Positions 44,501 to 54,650 are shown, numbered from the stretch's first letter. The stretch is DNA of 62,000 bases from Branchiostoma floridae (GCF_000003815.2 NC_049989.1:15080058-15142057); one strand, 5' to 3'. Program-made: numbers and translations. The notes: generated by a model from the letters alone, not told the origin.

Positions 44501-47500
44501 CATGTATCGTATATGTGTTGAGTCAACTTTTATTTCGGTTTGAAAAGAATAAATACTAGTAGTCTGTTATCAATTGAGTCTTGTCATTGGTATAAGTTGC
44601 TATCATAGTTAACACGTAGTTTCAGAGACTGGATCTTTTGGTCGGAGGGTGTGGGGAGGGGGACGATATTGAACATGCATGTTCGCGAGTAGATGACTTC
44701 GCGAAGCAGAGGTCTCAGCGAAATACGCGAACTTAAAAATCTCGCGAACTTAAATGAACTTACAGTAAATGTAAAATTGAAGTAAACTCAATCGTTGTAA
44801 CAATGAATAAAATAACCAAGTGGGTGTAATTAACAAAAGAAATTAGCAGTATAATTAACTAAAATAAATTAGTGACAATGGTGGACTGATAATTATCCAC
44901 AAACATGAGTCAATTAGTACAGTTGATTAGCAGCTACATGTGAACTAGATACAATTTCAGCTACCATCAGTCCTGTAAGGGTATGTTTGTGTTGATTTTA
45001 GTCTGAATCTAATTCATAATATGTGTTTTGAAAATGGAAGGTGAGGTTGCTTTAATTTGTGGTGGGAATGTGTTATAGGACTTGCGGAGAAGGTAGCGGG
45101 TCTCTACCGGAACAAGCTGTGTAAGATTAAGGACTATCCCGTGCTGGGGGAGTCCGATAGTGAAGAACTGCACGCGGTATTGAGTAACATCGTACAGGTG
45201 GCGTACATGGCTCCGTCTGTGTACCTGGTGTCACTGGTATCAGGTGAGCAAATTTTTTTGAATAATGTCAAACCTGTATTAGTGGCCTCCTTTGCATAAC
45301 GACCACCTGGACATTGCGGTCACTTTTTGTCGGTCCCTTGGATTTTTCCCATTGACCTAAGCATTATGAAATAGTCTATAGCGGCCAGCTGTCCAACGCG
45401 GCAACGGCCACACAATTTCTGGTCCTGAAGATACAGAAACGCTGCCTATTGGCACCATATGGCGGCCAAGTTTAAAATCGTATTTTGCTAGGATTTGGAG
45501 TTTCCGATAGGTAGAATAGAATAGAATAGAATAGAATAGAATAGAACAGAATAGAATAGAATACAAGTCTTTGTGGGCAAATTTACCAACATTACGCATG
45601 ATAATCTTAATGATTTTGGTACATTTGACTTTGGCAGGGTCAGTTGAATTTTGAGACAATCGAGACAATGTTACTTGGTGAGAAAGATTAGTTGATACTG
45701 AAAACATGTGTAACTTATTGCTCGTGGACAATTGATCAGCATTTTGTATCTGCTGAAAGAAAAATTAAAGAGGGAGGGGGGCAACTCTATTAAGCTTGGT
45801 AATGTTGTCATTCTGTTTTCATAGCATGTGGTGTCATGTGTTATTTTTCCTTGTCTAGCTGGCTGCATGTTTCTGTTGAGAGTGTTACGAGGGAAGACAT
45901 CACTTGCTGAACCGTCGCCTGTCAAGACTAGGTCCAAGAGGAAGAAAGAGAAACAAGCAGAGGACAAGTCCACAGGCCCAGAGGACCCAGCCTTAAAGAC
46001 TGGTAAGGGAAAAATGTTCAGTTGGAAATTTATAAGTAATCTTTAACCCTCTTGTGATTTTGGCTTCACTGTATGTACATATAGAGTTTTGGTTCAGTTT
46101 TTCAGAGTTGGTATACATATACCAAGCTGGTGTGTTACGCCGAAGGGCGGTTATACTGGATATATAGATACAGATACAGATAAAGTGACTGTCATAGGTC
46201 AGACCTGTAAGAATGATAGGAAGTGAGGTGGAAGAATTAGTCATTTATCATCAAACATACATGTATAACAGACATTCCAGGTCATGGGGTCAATGGAAGG
46301 TTCTACTAATTCATGGGAATGTTAATGTTTTTGGTCTGCCTGTTTGTGTTTTCTCAGTTACGTGTTTTCAATGCTTGTATCATTGATCATGGAGACTCAG
46401 TGAGGAGTGGCAGGAGCTGATCACTGGGCTCATATCATTAATCAACCTTATTTTAATAGTCAATGAACTACAATAAAACATGACATTTGAAGAACACTAT
46501 ATAGTAAGTGTTTCACAGAGGCATGAGCTCTTTGAACTCTAACTTGCTATCATGTTTTGCTACATTTCTACCCCAGACTTTTTGTGCTGTCTGTAACATT
46601 TGAATGAAGCTTTTACCTCTTCAATGATAGTAATTAGTCGTTTTTTTATCCTTTAGGACATATTGATGTGCTCTGAAGGTAGTGGAGTTGTACTTGAGCG
46701 CTCTGGAGAACTTAAGACTAGTGTACAGTAGATGTCAGTAATCTCCAACCACAGCCTTTTTCCCCTATCCTATAGGAGACATTGATGTGCAGAAGGTAGT
46801 GGAGTTGTACAAGAGTGCTCTGGAGAGCTTAATGACTAGTGGGACTGTCACAGTAAATGTCAGTAATCTCCAACCAGAGTCTTTTTCCCAATTGGATATC
46901 CTATAGGCCATATTGATGTGCAGAAGGTAGTGGAGTTGTACAAGAGTGCTCTGGAGAACTTCATAAGTAGCAGGACAGTAGATGTCAGTAATGTCTAACC
47001 AGGTCTTTTTCTCTATCCTATACGGCTATAGGCTATATGTTCAGAAGGTTGTGGAGTTGTACACGAGTGAGAACTTAATGACAAGTGGAACAGTACACAA
47101 GTGCTCTGGAATGCTTTATGACTAACGGGACAGTAATCTCCAACCAGAGTCTTTTTCCCAATTGGATATCCTATAGGCCATATTGATGTGCAGAAGGTTG
47201 TAGAGTTGTACAAGAGTGCTCTGGAGAACTTCATGACGCGGCGGGACAGCCACATCCACGCCGTGCTGTTCGAGGACCTGGTACAGCACTTCCCTGTCCT
47301 GGGCTGGCAGCTCGCGGAACAGCTCACTGCCTACATCACCACGGGGGTGCAGGTACTGTCTAATCCGATAAAATAACCTGTGATCATGATAGAATCCATA
47401 GTTGTGCTTTCTGAGTTTTATTCCAATACAGAAAGACGCACTCATTCAATCCATCACGCCAACCTTCATGAGATGACATTTTGGATACCAGAAGAATCAA

Positions 47501-50500
47501 AGGCAGAGCTTGAAATACTTTTTTCTGCATACCTGCACTGGTGCGGGTAACATCGAAAATTACCTGCACCCAGGGCTCTAGCCAGAGTCCGTTTTTCCGT
47601 CAATTGGCGGAAATTTGCTACGTTTGACGGAAATGTTTTTAAACCAATCCGTCAACCTTGACGGACAAAAAATCTTGTTGGAAGCTACAGGCGGCTTGGG
47701 GACGCTGTCCACGGTCGGAAAGTGTGTTTTGCTATTGTTATGATTGTTGACATAGTGTGTCGGCGCCCTTTCGCATACGATAATCTAATTAAAAACCCGT
47801 TTTCCAAGGTCTCAGTTCCGTCGTGCTATCATAATTTTTGCAGTTTTCGCGACAATGGGAATTGGCTGACGGAAAAAAATTTCGAGCTGGCTAGAGCCCT
47901 GCCTGCACCAGACAAGTTTTACCTGCACCACTCTGAACTTAAGAATTGTGAATCATACTAAAATTGTTCAGGAACCATGCATTGCTATTTTTCTTTCATA
48001 CTTTATCAATGCAGCTAATAACAATCCATACACAACTACATTACAGGACATCTATATACAAAACCTAGTACTTAGACCAGTGCCGGTTAGGTGCAGGTAG
48101 ACACCAAAAATACCTGCACAGCTCCAATTTTACCTGCACTAACCTGCATATGCAGGTGGTATTTCGAGCGCTGAAAGGTGTTTCTTTTTGCATTAGAACA
48201 AAGCTCAAATTGTAAAACCAAGGTAATCCTTTTTACTTAAACTGAGAACTAAAAAATGTTGGAGATTTTACTGTCGTCGTGTATTTGAATTTTGAAAGTC
48301 ATTGGAGTATTGGTGGTCCCTTTTCCAGATCTACCGCCGCACGCAGGCCTGTCACCTTCTCCTCAGACTGATGAACACCCACCAGAAGCCGCCCGACTCG
48401 CAGCAGTGGGCCGCGTTCGTCTCGGGGCTCTCCGAGAAAGTAGGAGAGGTTCTGCACGGGGTCAGTCAGGGCGTCACTGAGGCCAAGCCCAAATTCCTGC
48501 AGGAAGTGTTGAGGACCCTTCAGGCACTGATTAAGGCTGTGGAGGGCGACTGTAAGGTGAGGGCCCCATTTTTTGAGAATATACAATTTTTAGCCCTCAG
48601 CTTGAATAAAAGTTAAAAGTTAATCTTTGTTCCTTTTGATTGTTCAGAATTTTAAGCACAAGTAGAATGCTTTACTCATGTTTTCTTGATTATTATAATA
48701 GTCATATGGCTGTATTATGTTTCTAGTTTTTTAAATTCTTAGTACTTAACTCTCGTTGTACATTGTAGTTCTATCAGTCAGGTTTTAACTCTGTGTGTGC
48801 TAGCTACCTCGTTTGAAAGCAGCATTCAATTCAGCATGCAAAATGCTTTTATGTAAACAATATTGAAAGACAAATGAATCTCTACAGCTTGATAGAATTC
48901 TATGATTTGCTTCCAGACGTTTTGAGTGGCGTCACTAGAATGAATACAGAAGACTCAAAATGTAAATCTCCGTATCTTGTACTGTTGCAGAGATTGAATT
49001 GTATTTAATATTTATTCATTCATTCATTCTTGTGAGGAGCTAGGAGGGTAAAAGAGATGCCCGAATGTATTTTTTGACAGAAAGATCATTGACATTTAAT
49101 AATCTTTAGCTCTAAAGTGTTACTTGTGTCTAGACTACATGTCTTCAGTATTCAGTTCCAATGTCTGTAAGCATTCAGCATCAGTGACTGAATTGTCCTC
49201 TCTTCTCACAGATGTTGAATGACCAACTGGTGGACGCTGTACAACACTTCAGCCAACAGGAGGTGGCCACGCGGTCCAGCGTGATCACGGGACTGTGCAA
49301 GAACTGTCTCAAACTGATGGGGCACAGGTAGGGCCAACTCTTAAAACTTACTGTAAATGCAAAGGCTTTTGCAGTGGTTTAATCCCTGTGAACTTTAATG
49401 CATTTACAGTAACTTGGTTTTCCTCTCTTACTTTCCTACTGATTTTGTGTTAAGGGATATCCCTGTAGCACAACTGGTAGTAACCTTACAGTTGAGCTCC
49501 TGTCCTGGTTCCAATCTTGTTGGGGCTGCATTCATCTTTTGGAAGGGATGTAAAATGGGTTCCATGTTCTACGAGGGCGATTCAAAAAGTAATGCCACTG
49601 GTTTTATATAAGGCTCATGTTTTCATCGAATGAGCTGAAATTTGGCACAAAGGTACAATAATATATCCTCTTGAGATTGACATATCTCAATTTGTTGTTG
49701 AAATTTTTTTGAGTGACTGAGTTGGGTTCAAGATGACCACACCCCTGTTATCCCGTCGGAAGAAATTAGAGAGTTAATTAACGTGCAATTGATAATGTCT
49801 CTAAATCACTTGTAGCTATTGTAAGAAACTGAAATTGAACATGTATCAAGTTGCACTTCTCTGTAAGCCACATGCCTATTTTAATTTTGTAAATACAGCC
49901 ATTTATTATTTTTTCGTTCCTGGTGTGAAGTGAGGTCGTCAGGGTCGTAATTAGTGGTGGATTAGGGGTGAGCTGCTTAAAGTGTCCATAACCGACTTTT
50001 TTATTAACTGAGAAAAATCAAACTTAAGACACTTCTTGATCTTGAAACAGTTAATAATTGTGCCAAGTTTCGCATCTTTTGGCTAATGGAAAAGCAGTCT
50101 ACAAAAACCTTTATTCAACAAACCACGTATTTGGCTATTAATCAAACTGTCTGTAATATAGCAACTTGCTCCATTCTAGTGGCTGTATAAGATGAACCAT
50201 TGAGAGTTCAAACATGAAATTTGGCATGTAATCTATAGATACATTTGTTCTTGTACAGGTGAAATTTCAGTTTCCTACAATACTCTTAAAATGGTAAGAT
50301 CTAGGGGAACTGATCTCCTGACAAGCTTTTAAGAGTTTGGTCATCTTAAAATCATCTCAGTTGCTCATAAAAATCTGAACCACAAATTGAGATATCTCAA
50401 TCTCAAGAGGATTAATAGTCTTGTACATTTGTGCCAAATTTCAACTCATTCGATGAAAAGATGAGTTTGTTATAAAACCAGTGGCATTACTTTTTGAACC

Positions 50501-51013
50501 GCCCTCGTAGGAGGTACACATTAAAAACTATACCCTGCTACAGAAACAGCAAGGTAACTTGCTAACCTGTGTGCCACTGGACACTACAAGGGTTTGTGCA
50601 AATAAACTGATTTGAACAAATTGTAAGTTGTTTCTGCTTTTATTTGTGAATTTTCCAGCACAAATCTACCAACTGGCAAGAAAGGGAAGAAGAGGAAGGT
50701 GTCATCAGACAGACAGGCCCCTGAAGACCAGTCAGAAGAGACCCCTAGCAAGAAGACAAAGAACTCCAAGCAAACCTCACCCGATGAAGTCAATCTTTCC
50801 ATCACAGTCAATAACAATGGACATGAAGCTTCTGATGCAATGAAGCAAGAGAAACATAAAATGAAACAGAACAAGTCAGACAAAAGGAACAAGATCGCAC
50901 TAGAGAATGTTAAATCTTCTAATGTAGGGCAAGTTTTAGAGAATAAAGCAGCTAAGAAAAAGCAGAAATTTACAAAAGTAAGGAACAAACCCCAAAGTGT
51001 GTCTCAAAACTGA
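35574..51013 (+). CDS. MYBBP1A: MYBBP1A, nucleolar Myb-binding protein 1A (Pol5 family)
   Basis: Nucleolar HEAT-like scaffold of the MYBBP1A/Pol5 family, involved in rRNA transcription and processing. Exons: 35574-35759, 36572-36784, 37790-37921, 38911-39141, 39678-40830, 41899-42095, 42618-42794, 43123-43447, 45079-45243, 45859-46002, 47177-47352, 48329-48556, 49212-49327, 50659-51013. All are GT-AG and join to 1265 residues (human 1328). Family landmarks in order: FGYLAVVQSGRL, RQLAVLMALL, YSLVQFADSLLN, WVEVVVEILLSLLSRPSHLL with LQLILDVL, an acidic Asp/Glu stretch (~705-790), MMKLDESLSKIF, NPLVLELVEPLLRI, and a Lys-rich C-tail (~1150-1265) like a nucleolar-localisation tail. The start context AAACATGG is good. 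The 5' end abuts EIF4H head-to-head. Intron 10 carries decayed copies of the exon 11 acceptor. Confidence 0.95.
36938..36996. ncRNA. Perfect 24-bp hairpin in MYBBP1A intron 2 (small-RNA precursor-like)
   Basis: Arms CAATCTTGTGGACAAAAACT (+GTTG) at 36938-36961 and their exact reverse complement at 36973-36996 enclose an 11-nt loop. Length and loop resemble a pre-miRNA, but pairing stops abruptly on both sides, so a small transposon relic is equally possible. Confidence 0.3.
37118..37476. mobile_element. hAT-like MITE, diverged GACGGAAA relative
   Basis: The ends CAGGGTTGTAGCCAG and CTGGCTACAACTCTG enclose TTTGACGGAATTTT and GGGACGGAAAA blocks. No matching target duplication was found. It lies in MYBBP1A intron 2. 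Confidence 0.6.
37922..38910. other. MYBBP1A intron 3, mostly featureless
   Basis: From about 38690 to 38876 there is a diverged segment of the GGTCGC/TTTTGACTGTA type, related to the CAGTCAAAC TA-flanked MITEs. The rest shows no supportable feature. Confidence 0.35.
39142..39677. other. MYBBP1A intron 4, nothing recognised
   Basis: No repeat termini, RNA gene or coding frame could be supported. Confidence 0.35.
41375..41835 (+). repeat. ATAACTCAAGAA / GGGCCCCCTAGC repeat copy
   Basis: Phrases such as GATAACTCAAGAAAGG, ATTGGTTTCATACTTGGTGT and GATTTTGGGCCCCCTAGC, ending near AATTAATGAGAATAATCTAT, match the copy at 60205 in the same order. It lies in MYBBP1A intron 5, ending just before exon 6. 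Confidence 0.65.
43618..44765. mobile_element. 1.15-kb TA-flanked TIR element, TTCGCGAG ends
   Basis: The ends CTGTAAGTTCATTTATGTTC and GAACTTAAATGAACTTACAG have flanking TA on both sides. Subterminal TTCGCGAG/CTCGCGAA repeats follow. The interior has a CpG-rich stretch near 43920-44100 (GGGCCAATGACC, GGCGCCATTTTGAAA) and an unrecognised 90-codon frame at 44104. It lies in MYBBP1A intron 8. Confidence 0.75.
45262..45760. mobile_element. Degraded CAGTCAAACCTGT-family MITE
   Basis: ATGTCAAACCTGTATTAGTG at the left and the GCGGTCACTTTTTGTCGGTC, CCATTGACCTAAGCATTA order match the copies at 1866 and 6984. The right terminus is lost. It lies in MYBBP1A intron 9 and hosts a microsatellite. Confidence 0.55.
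45512..45563 (+). repeat. (TAGAA)n microsatellite
   Basis: About ten consecutive TAGAA pentamers with one C interruption, inside the degraded MITE. Confidence 0.9.
46651..47176 (+). repeat. Tandem decayed copies of the MYBBP1A exon 11 acceptor
   Basis: Four copies of a ~120-145-bp unit (acceptor AG at 46656, 46775, 46906 and 47031) precede the real acceptor at 47176. Each carries a pyrimidine tract with CCTATAG or similar, then (C)ATATTGATGTGCAGAAGG-like exon sequence, TACAAGAGTGCTCTGGAGA-like sequence and an ACAGTA(A/G)ATGTCAG tail. Copy 1 has an in-frame TGA; copies 2 and 3 stay open for ~25 codons. Only the last copy runs on into the conserved exon. Confidence 0.85.
47504..48173. mobile_element. 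hAT-like MITE (TGCAGGTG family) carrying a nested hAT MITE
   Basis: CAGAGCTTGAAATAC at the left and GGTATTTCGAGCGCTG at the right are flanked by AAAGG at 47499-47503 and 48174-48178. It is interrupted by the element at 47571-47901. It lies in MYBBP1A intron 11. Confidence 0.75.
47571..47901. mobile_element. hAT MITE, GACGGAAA family, nested, 8-bp TSD
   Basis: The ends CAGGGCTCTAGCCAG and CTGGCTAGAGCCCTG are flanked by perfect CCTGCACC at 47563-47570 and 47902-47909. The duplication is made of host-MITE sequence, proving insertion into the older element. Confidence 0.9.
49351..49409. mobile_element. 59-bp internal-deletion remnant of a CTGTAAATGC MITE
   Basis: CTGTAAATGCAAAGGC at the left and TTTAATGCATTTACAG at the right, with TA on both sides, are separated by ~25 bp. 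It lies in MYBBP1A intron 13, 23 bp after exon 13. Confidence 0.65.
49454..49571 (+). mobile_element. tRNA-derived SINE interrupted by a mariner element
   Basis: GGATATCCCTGTAGCACAAC, then GGTTCCAATCTTG, GGGGCTGCATTCATCTTTTG and GGATGTAAAATGGG match the SINE at 18480. The copy is cut by the element at 49572 and appears to resume near 50508. Confidence 0.6.
49572..50507. mobile_element. Mariner-like MITE with ~130-bp TIRs
   Basis: The ends CGAGGGCGATTCAAAAAGTA and TACTTTTTGAACCGCCCTCG are flanked by TA at 49570-49571 and 50508-50509. The inverted arms continue for ~130 bp (TCATCGAATGAGCTGAAATT, CCTCTTGAGATTGA...). There is no transposase frame in the 0.9-kb element. It lies in MYBBP1A intron 13. 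Confidence 0.85.
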
Positions 51014-52107
51014 TTTCTTTGATGTACAGAAGTTTTGTTCGTAATTCTTTTGATAATTGTTGTAAGTTTGTAACACTACAGACTGAAGGTACTTTGTAAA
51101 ATTAATTTGTAACAGTAGAAGCTCCTTATAAAAAAAACTTATGTAAATATTAACAGTTGCTAGATAAAATAGGTCAGTATTTATCATATCCCTTGGTTTC
51201 AAAATTTTTTTGAGATTTTTTGGCTACATTTCACGGTATCACAGTATGAGAACCACTTCCAGAATAATGGTCTATCAGTGCATTGCATTTATGATATTGT
51301 TATATTTATTTGAAAAATCATTTTAGAACTTTCAGATGTAGCTAATTAAATCCTTTCTTATCTAAGTAACGTCTATTTTGTAATAATACTTCAAAGTATA
51401 GACAAATCTTGTTCTGAGAAAAAAGGCATGTCCACATAATGTTTGAGATCTTTATTCCCATAATGTTCTTAATAGTGTATTCTGAAAATGTGACAAAGGA
51501 GATATTTTCCATCTAATAGTGTTGTTAACCAGGGCTGTTTCAAGCTTTTAATATTTTCCCCATCCCACTCATTGTTTAGGAGCCCAAGTTGTTGTTCAAT
51601 CTTGTCATTTTCATTCTCCTATGCAAAGGCGAAACAGAGTCGTCAGAGGGACTCCATCTGTTTTCAGGAATAAATGACTGACGGTACTCTGCTATAGGAG
51701 AATGGTCATTTTAAGCTAATACATTTTCATATCATGGAGTTCAGATTTTTTTTAACGAAGGGGTGAAATTTTCGTCCCAACAATCAAATTTCTGTACTTG
51801 GAAAGAGAGATGGTCCTGAAGACAGCCCTGGTACAAAATATAATAGTATACAGACAGTCCACCTACATACTTACTGTTCAATATGCAGAGGATTATCACT
51901 GACACTTTCTTCTGGGTTATAAAAACATGATCTCTTATGAAGTCTCACTCGTCATTTAAAGACTGATGCTAGTGACAGTTTTCAAGTCCTTTCTAAAGCT
52001 TTCTCTGCCAAACAGACCTGTTGTAAATGTAAACAAAAATGCTAGATGGAGGAACATTGTAGTTGGTATCAATTTCTCCATAGAACTATAATCTTGTTCC
52101 CAGGATA
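51014..52107. other. 3' flank of MYBBP1A and probable convergent 3' UTR
   Basis: A plus-strand AATAAA at 51669-51674 is a possible MYBBP1A signal, and TTTATT at 51450-51455 gives a minus-strand AATAAA for the exon at 52108. If both are used, the two 3' UTRs overlap. No other feature was found. Confidence 0.4.
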
Positions 52108-52170
52108 TCAGCTCTCCTCCCCAGGGAATCCACTGTCTCTTCCATCATCGTCATCATCGTCAGGTAGTTC
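52108..52170 (-). CDS. Probable terminal exon of an unidentified minus-strand gene
   Basis: On the minus strand a good acceptor (CTACTTCACAG) is followed by 20 codons reading ELPDDDDDDGRDSGFPGEES, then TGA. A minus-strand AATAAA lies about 650 bp downstream. The acidic composition and the acceptor suggest a real last exon, but no further exons of the gene were recognised in the window, and the family is unknown. Confidence 0.35.
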   Translation of the reverse strand, partial: ELPDDDDDDGRDSGFPGEES

Positions 52171-52326
52171 CTGTGAAGTAGAGAACAAGATTGGATAATA
52201 ATGTTCTTTTTTCGAAACCTGGATCTACGAACAATAGCGAGTCAACTTTTTGGCGACTGTCACCTTCGTCAGGGCAATCCTGACTGGTACTATTCCACAC
52301 TGCAGCTTAGGTGTTGCTGCTATAAA

Positions 52327-52632
52327 CAGGGTTCGAAATACTGTGCAGGTAACATTGAAAATTACCTGCACCAGACAAATTTTACATGCACCACTCTGAA
52401 TGTAGGAAGTATGGATCATACTAAAATTGTGAAAAAAACATTGCTATTTTTTCTTTTATACTTTATAGGCGGTAACTGTCAATGCAGCTAATAACAATCC
52501 ATATACACCTAGTATTATACATAATGTATAAAACCCAGTACATGGACCAGTGCAGGTAGACACCAGAAATACCTGCACAGCTCCAATTTTACCTGCACTA
52601 ACCTGCATATGCAGGTATTATTCCGAGCCCTG
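52327..52632. mobile_element. hAT-like MITE, TGCAGGTG family
   Basis: CAGGGTTCGAAATACTGTGC at the left and ATTATTCCGAGCCCTG at the right, with the family body (GCAGCTAATAACAATCC, ACACCAGAAATACCTGCACA). The flanks TATAAA/TATAAC are a near-duplication. Confidence 0.75.
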
Positions 52633-52794
52633 TATAACAATAACATAAAGACCTGTTCATACATGCAGTCCCAAACATAATGTCACACAGGAATGATAGT
52701 TGTCATATTAAAAAATAAATATTGTCCAGCAGCGATAAATAAATTGCTAGCAGTGCCAGCTAGTCAGAATTGCACAGAGGAAGGTGACAGACTA

Positions 52795-52972
52795 CAGTCA
52801 AACCTGTCTATAGCGGCCAGTCAAGGGACCGGACAAATTTGGCCACTATAGACAACTGGCCTCTGTATAGAGGTGGTAACTTGTAGATAAAATACCCAAG
52901 GGACCGACAAAAAGTGGCTACTATGGACAGGTGGCCCCTCTGTAGAGGTGGCCCCTAATACAGGTTTGACTG
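52795..52972. mobile_element. Short TA-flanked MITE (CAGTCAAACCTGT family)
   Basis: It begins CAGTCAAACCTGTCTATAGC and ends TACAGGTTTGACTG, with TA at 52793-52794 and 52973-52974. At 178 bp it is the smallest complete copy here. Confidence 0.82.
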
Positions 52973-53195
52973 TATCACCAAAATGGGTAGCAAAGAATTA
53001 AATCTCTGGAACTTAAATGCATTTACAGTATTTAACAGTAAAAGAAACACAGAAGCCTTAAGTTTATGCATAACCTGTCTGAAACCACCTACTAGAGACT
53101 GGGCAGGGATGCTACAAACACAGAAAAGCTGCTTTCTGCAGTGTTGCTGTGATCTACTATATTGTGTTTACTATAAAATTAGATGTGCCCTTTTA

Positions 53196-53915
53196 CCAGG
53201 GCTCGAAATACTTTTTTCTGCATACCTGCACTGGTGCAGGTAACATTCAAAATTACCTGTACCAGACAAATTTTACCTGCACTACTCTGAGTTTAGGTGG
53301 AGTATGGATCATACTAAAATTGTTGAGGAACCATTGCTATTTATTCTTTAATTTATACTTAATAGGTTGTAACCTTCAATGCAGCCATTCTGCCCAAATG
53401 AGATCGAAGACGAACGTCACTTTGTTATGGATTGTTCTCAATATGATGACAAACGCACAGAGCTGTTCACATTACTTTCCGCTCGCTCTAAAGACTTTGC
53501 TACTCTCTGTTTGATAGATAAATTCAAGTACATTCTGGGAGGCGAAAATCCACACTGTGTACAAGTAGGCAAATATATTCACGATTGTTTATACCGTAGA
53601 ACCAATAGTGTAAATGACATGCTAGACCCTTTATGTTGATGTATCCATACCTATAGATATCCATATATATGTGTTTAGTTGTACTGTAAGTAGATGTTAT
53701 TCATGTAGACCTTACGAAAGTCGCTGTACTTTTGTCGTTGTCAATAAAGATTGTTGCTAATAACAATCCACATACGCCTACATCATAGGACATTTCTGTA
53801 TAAAACCCAGTACTTGGACCAGTGCAGGTTAGGTGCAGGTAGACACCAGAAATACCTGCACAGCTCCAATTTTACCTGCACTAACCTGCATATGCAGGTG
53901 GTATTTCGAGCCCTG
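53196..53915. mobile_element. hAT MITE (TGCAGGTG family), 8-bp TSD, carrying a LINE insertion
   Basis: The ends CAGGGCTCGAAATAC and GTATTTCGAGCCCTG are flanked by perfect CCTTTTAC at 53188-53195 and 53916-53923. It is interrupted at the GCAG|CTAATAACAATCC site by 53385-53756. Confidence 0.88.
53385..53756 (+). mobile_element. 5'-truncated non-LTR retrotransposon (C-terminal frame and 3' UTR)
   Basis: The open frame (to the stop at 53637-53639) encodes the common LINE C-terminus of the form CxxxxIEDERHFVMDCSQY..R..LF. It is followed by a ~117-bp 3' UTR ending in a TCAATAAAG-like signal and TTGTTG. Both junctions are defined by comparison with the uninterrupted MITE copies. Confidence 0.75.
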
Positions 53916-54650
53916 CCTTTTACCAAAGGCTAATATTCCAGGGTCCCAAATAAAAATGTTTATACCACATGGCGACAACTTGGTGTATTACGTTATCGCC
54001 CAAATGGCCCCCAGCGCTCTCTCGACATGTCAGTGAGCCTACCACCCATCAGCCACTAGATGCTGTTGCTGCCAATCATACCCAGTATGAAATGGGGACT
54101 TCTGATTGGTCAACCTCATCTTGCTATATCGTAATGAACATTGAACAGATCTGATACGAATACGAATAATATACAGGATACATGTATTACTTCTTGTGAG
54201 TTTTTTTAACCCTTGGGGTTCTTTTAGTTGAAAGATCCGCCCACCCTTTTTCTATTATCATAAAGGCCCCTATAATGAGGTACTGACACTGCTTTGATTT
54301 TGTTTGAATGGTCGCCATGGCAACATGATGTCCGCTAAGCCAGTACACAAGCTATTTACACTTTCAATTATATTTTCAGGGTTATCACAACAATGCTGAG
54401 GGCTTCTGAATTGCTTTTGAATTAATCTTTTCTCTCTCTTCCAAGAAATATTCCTGTACTGCCAGCATTGTTACCATGCAGGTATAGGAAACAATGAAAG
54501 CAATTTTTCAATAAGAGGGAGTACAGACTGCTTACTGGATATCTGTTGATGGTATAGCAACAGCAATCTTATTGCAGTCAAACTTGTCCGTCCAACTAAC
54601 CATATCTCCCTACCAATTTCTGTCAACAACCACATTGAGACAGTCCCGTC

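Noticed and set aside
53379-53639. Host gene encoding an 86-residue Cys/His protein
   Set aside because: Its sequence is a LINE C-terminus, and comparison with intact MITE copies shows it is an insertion.
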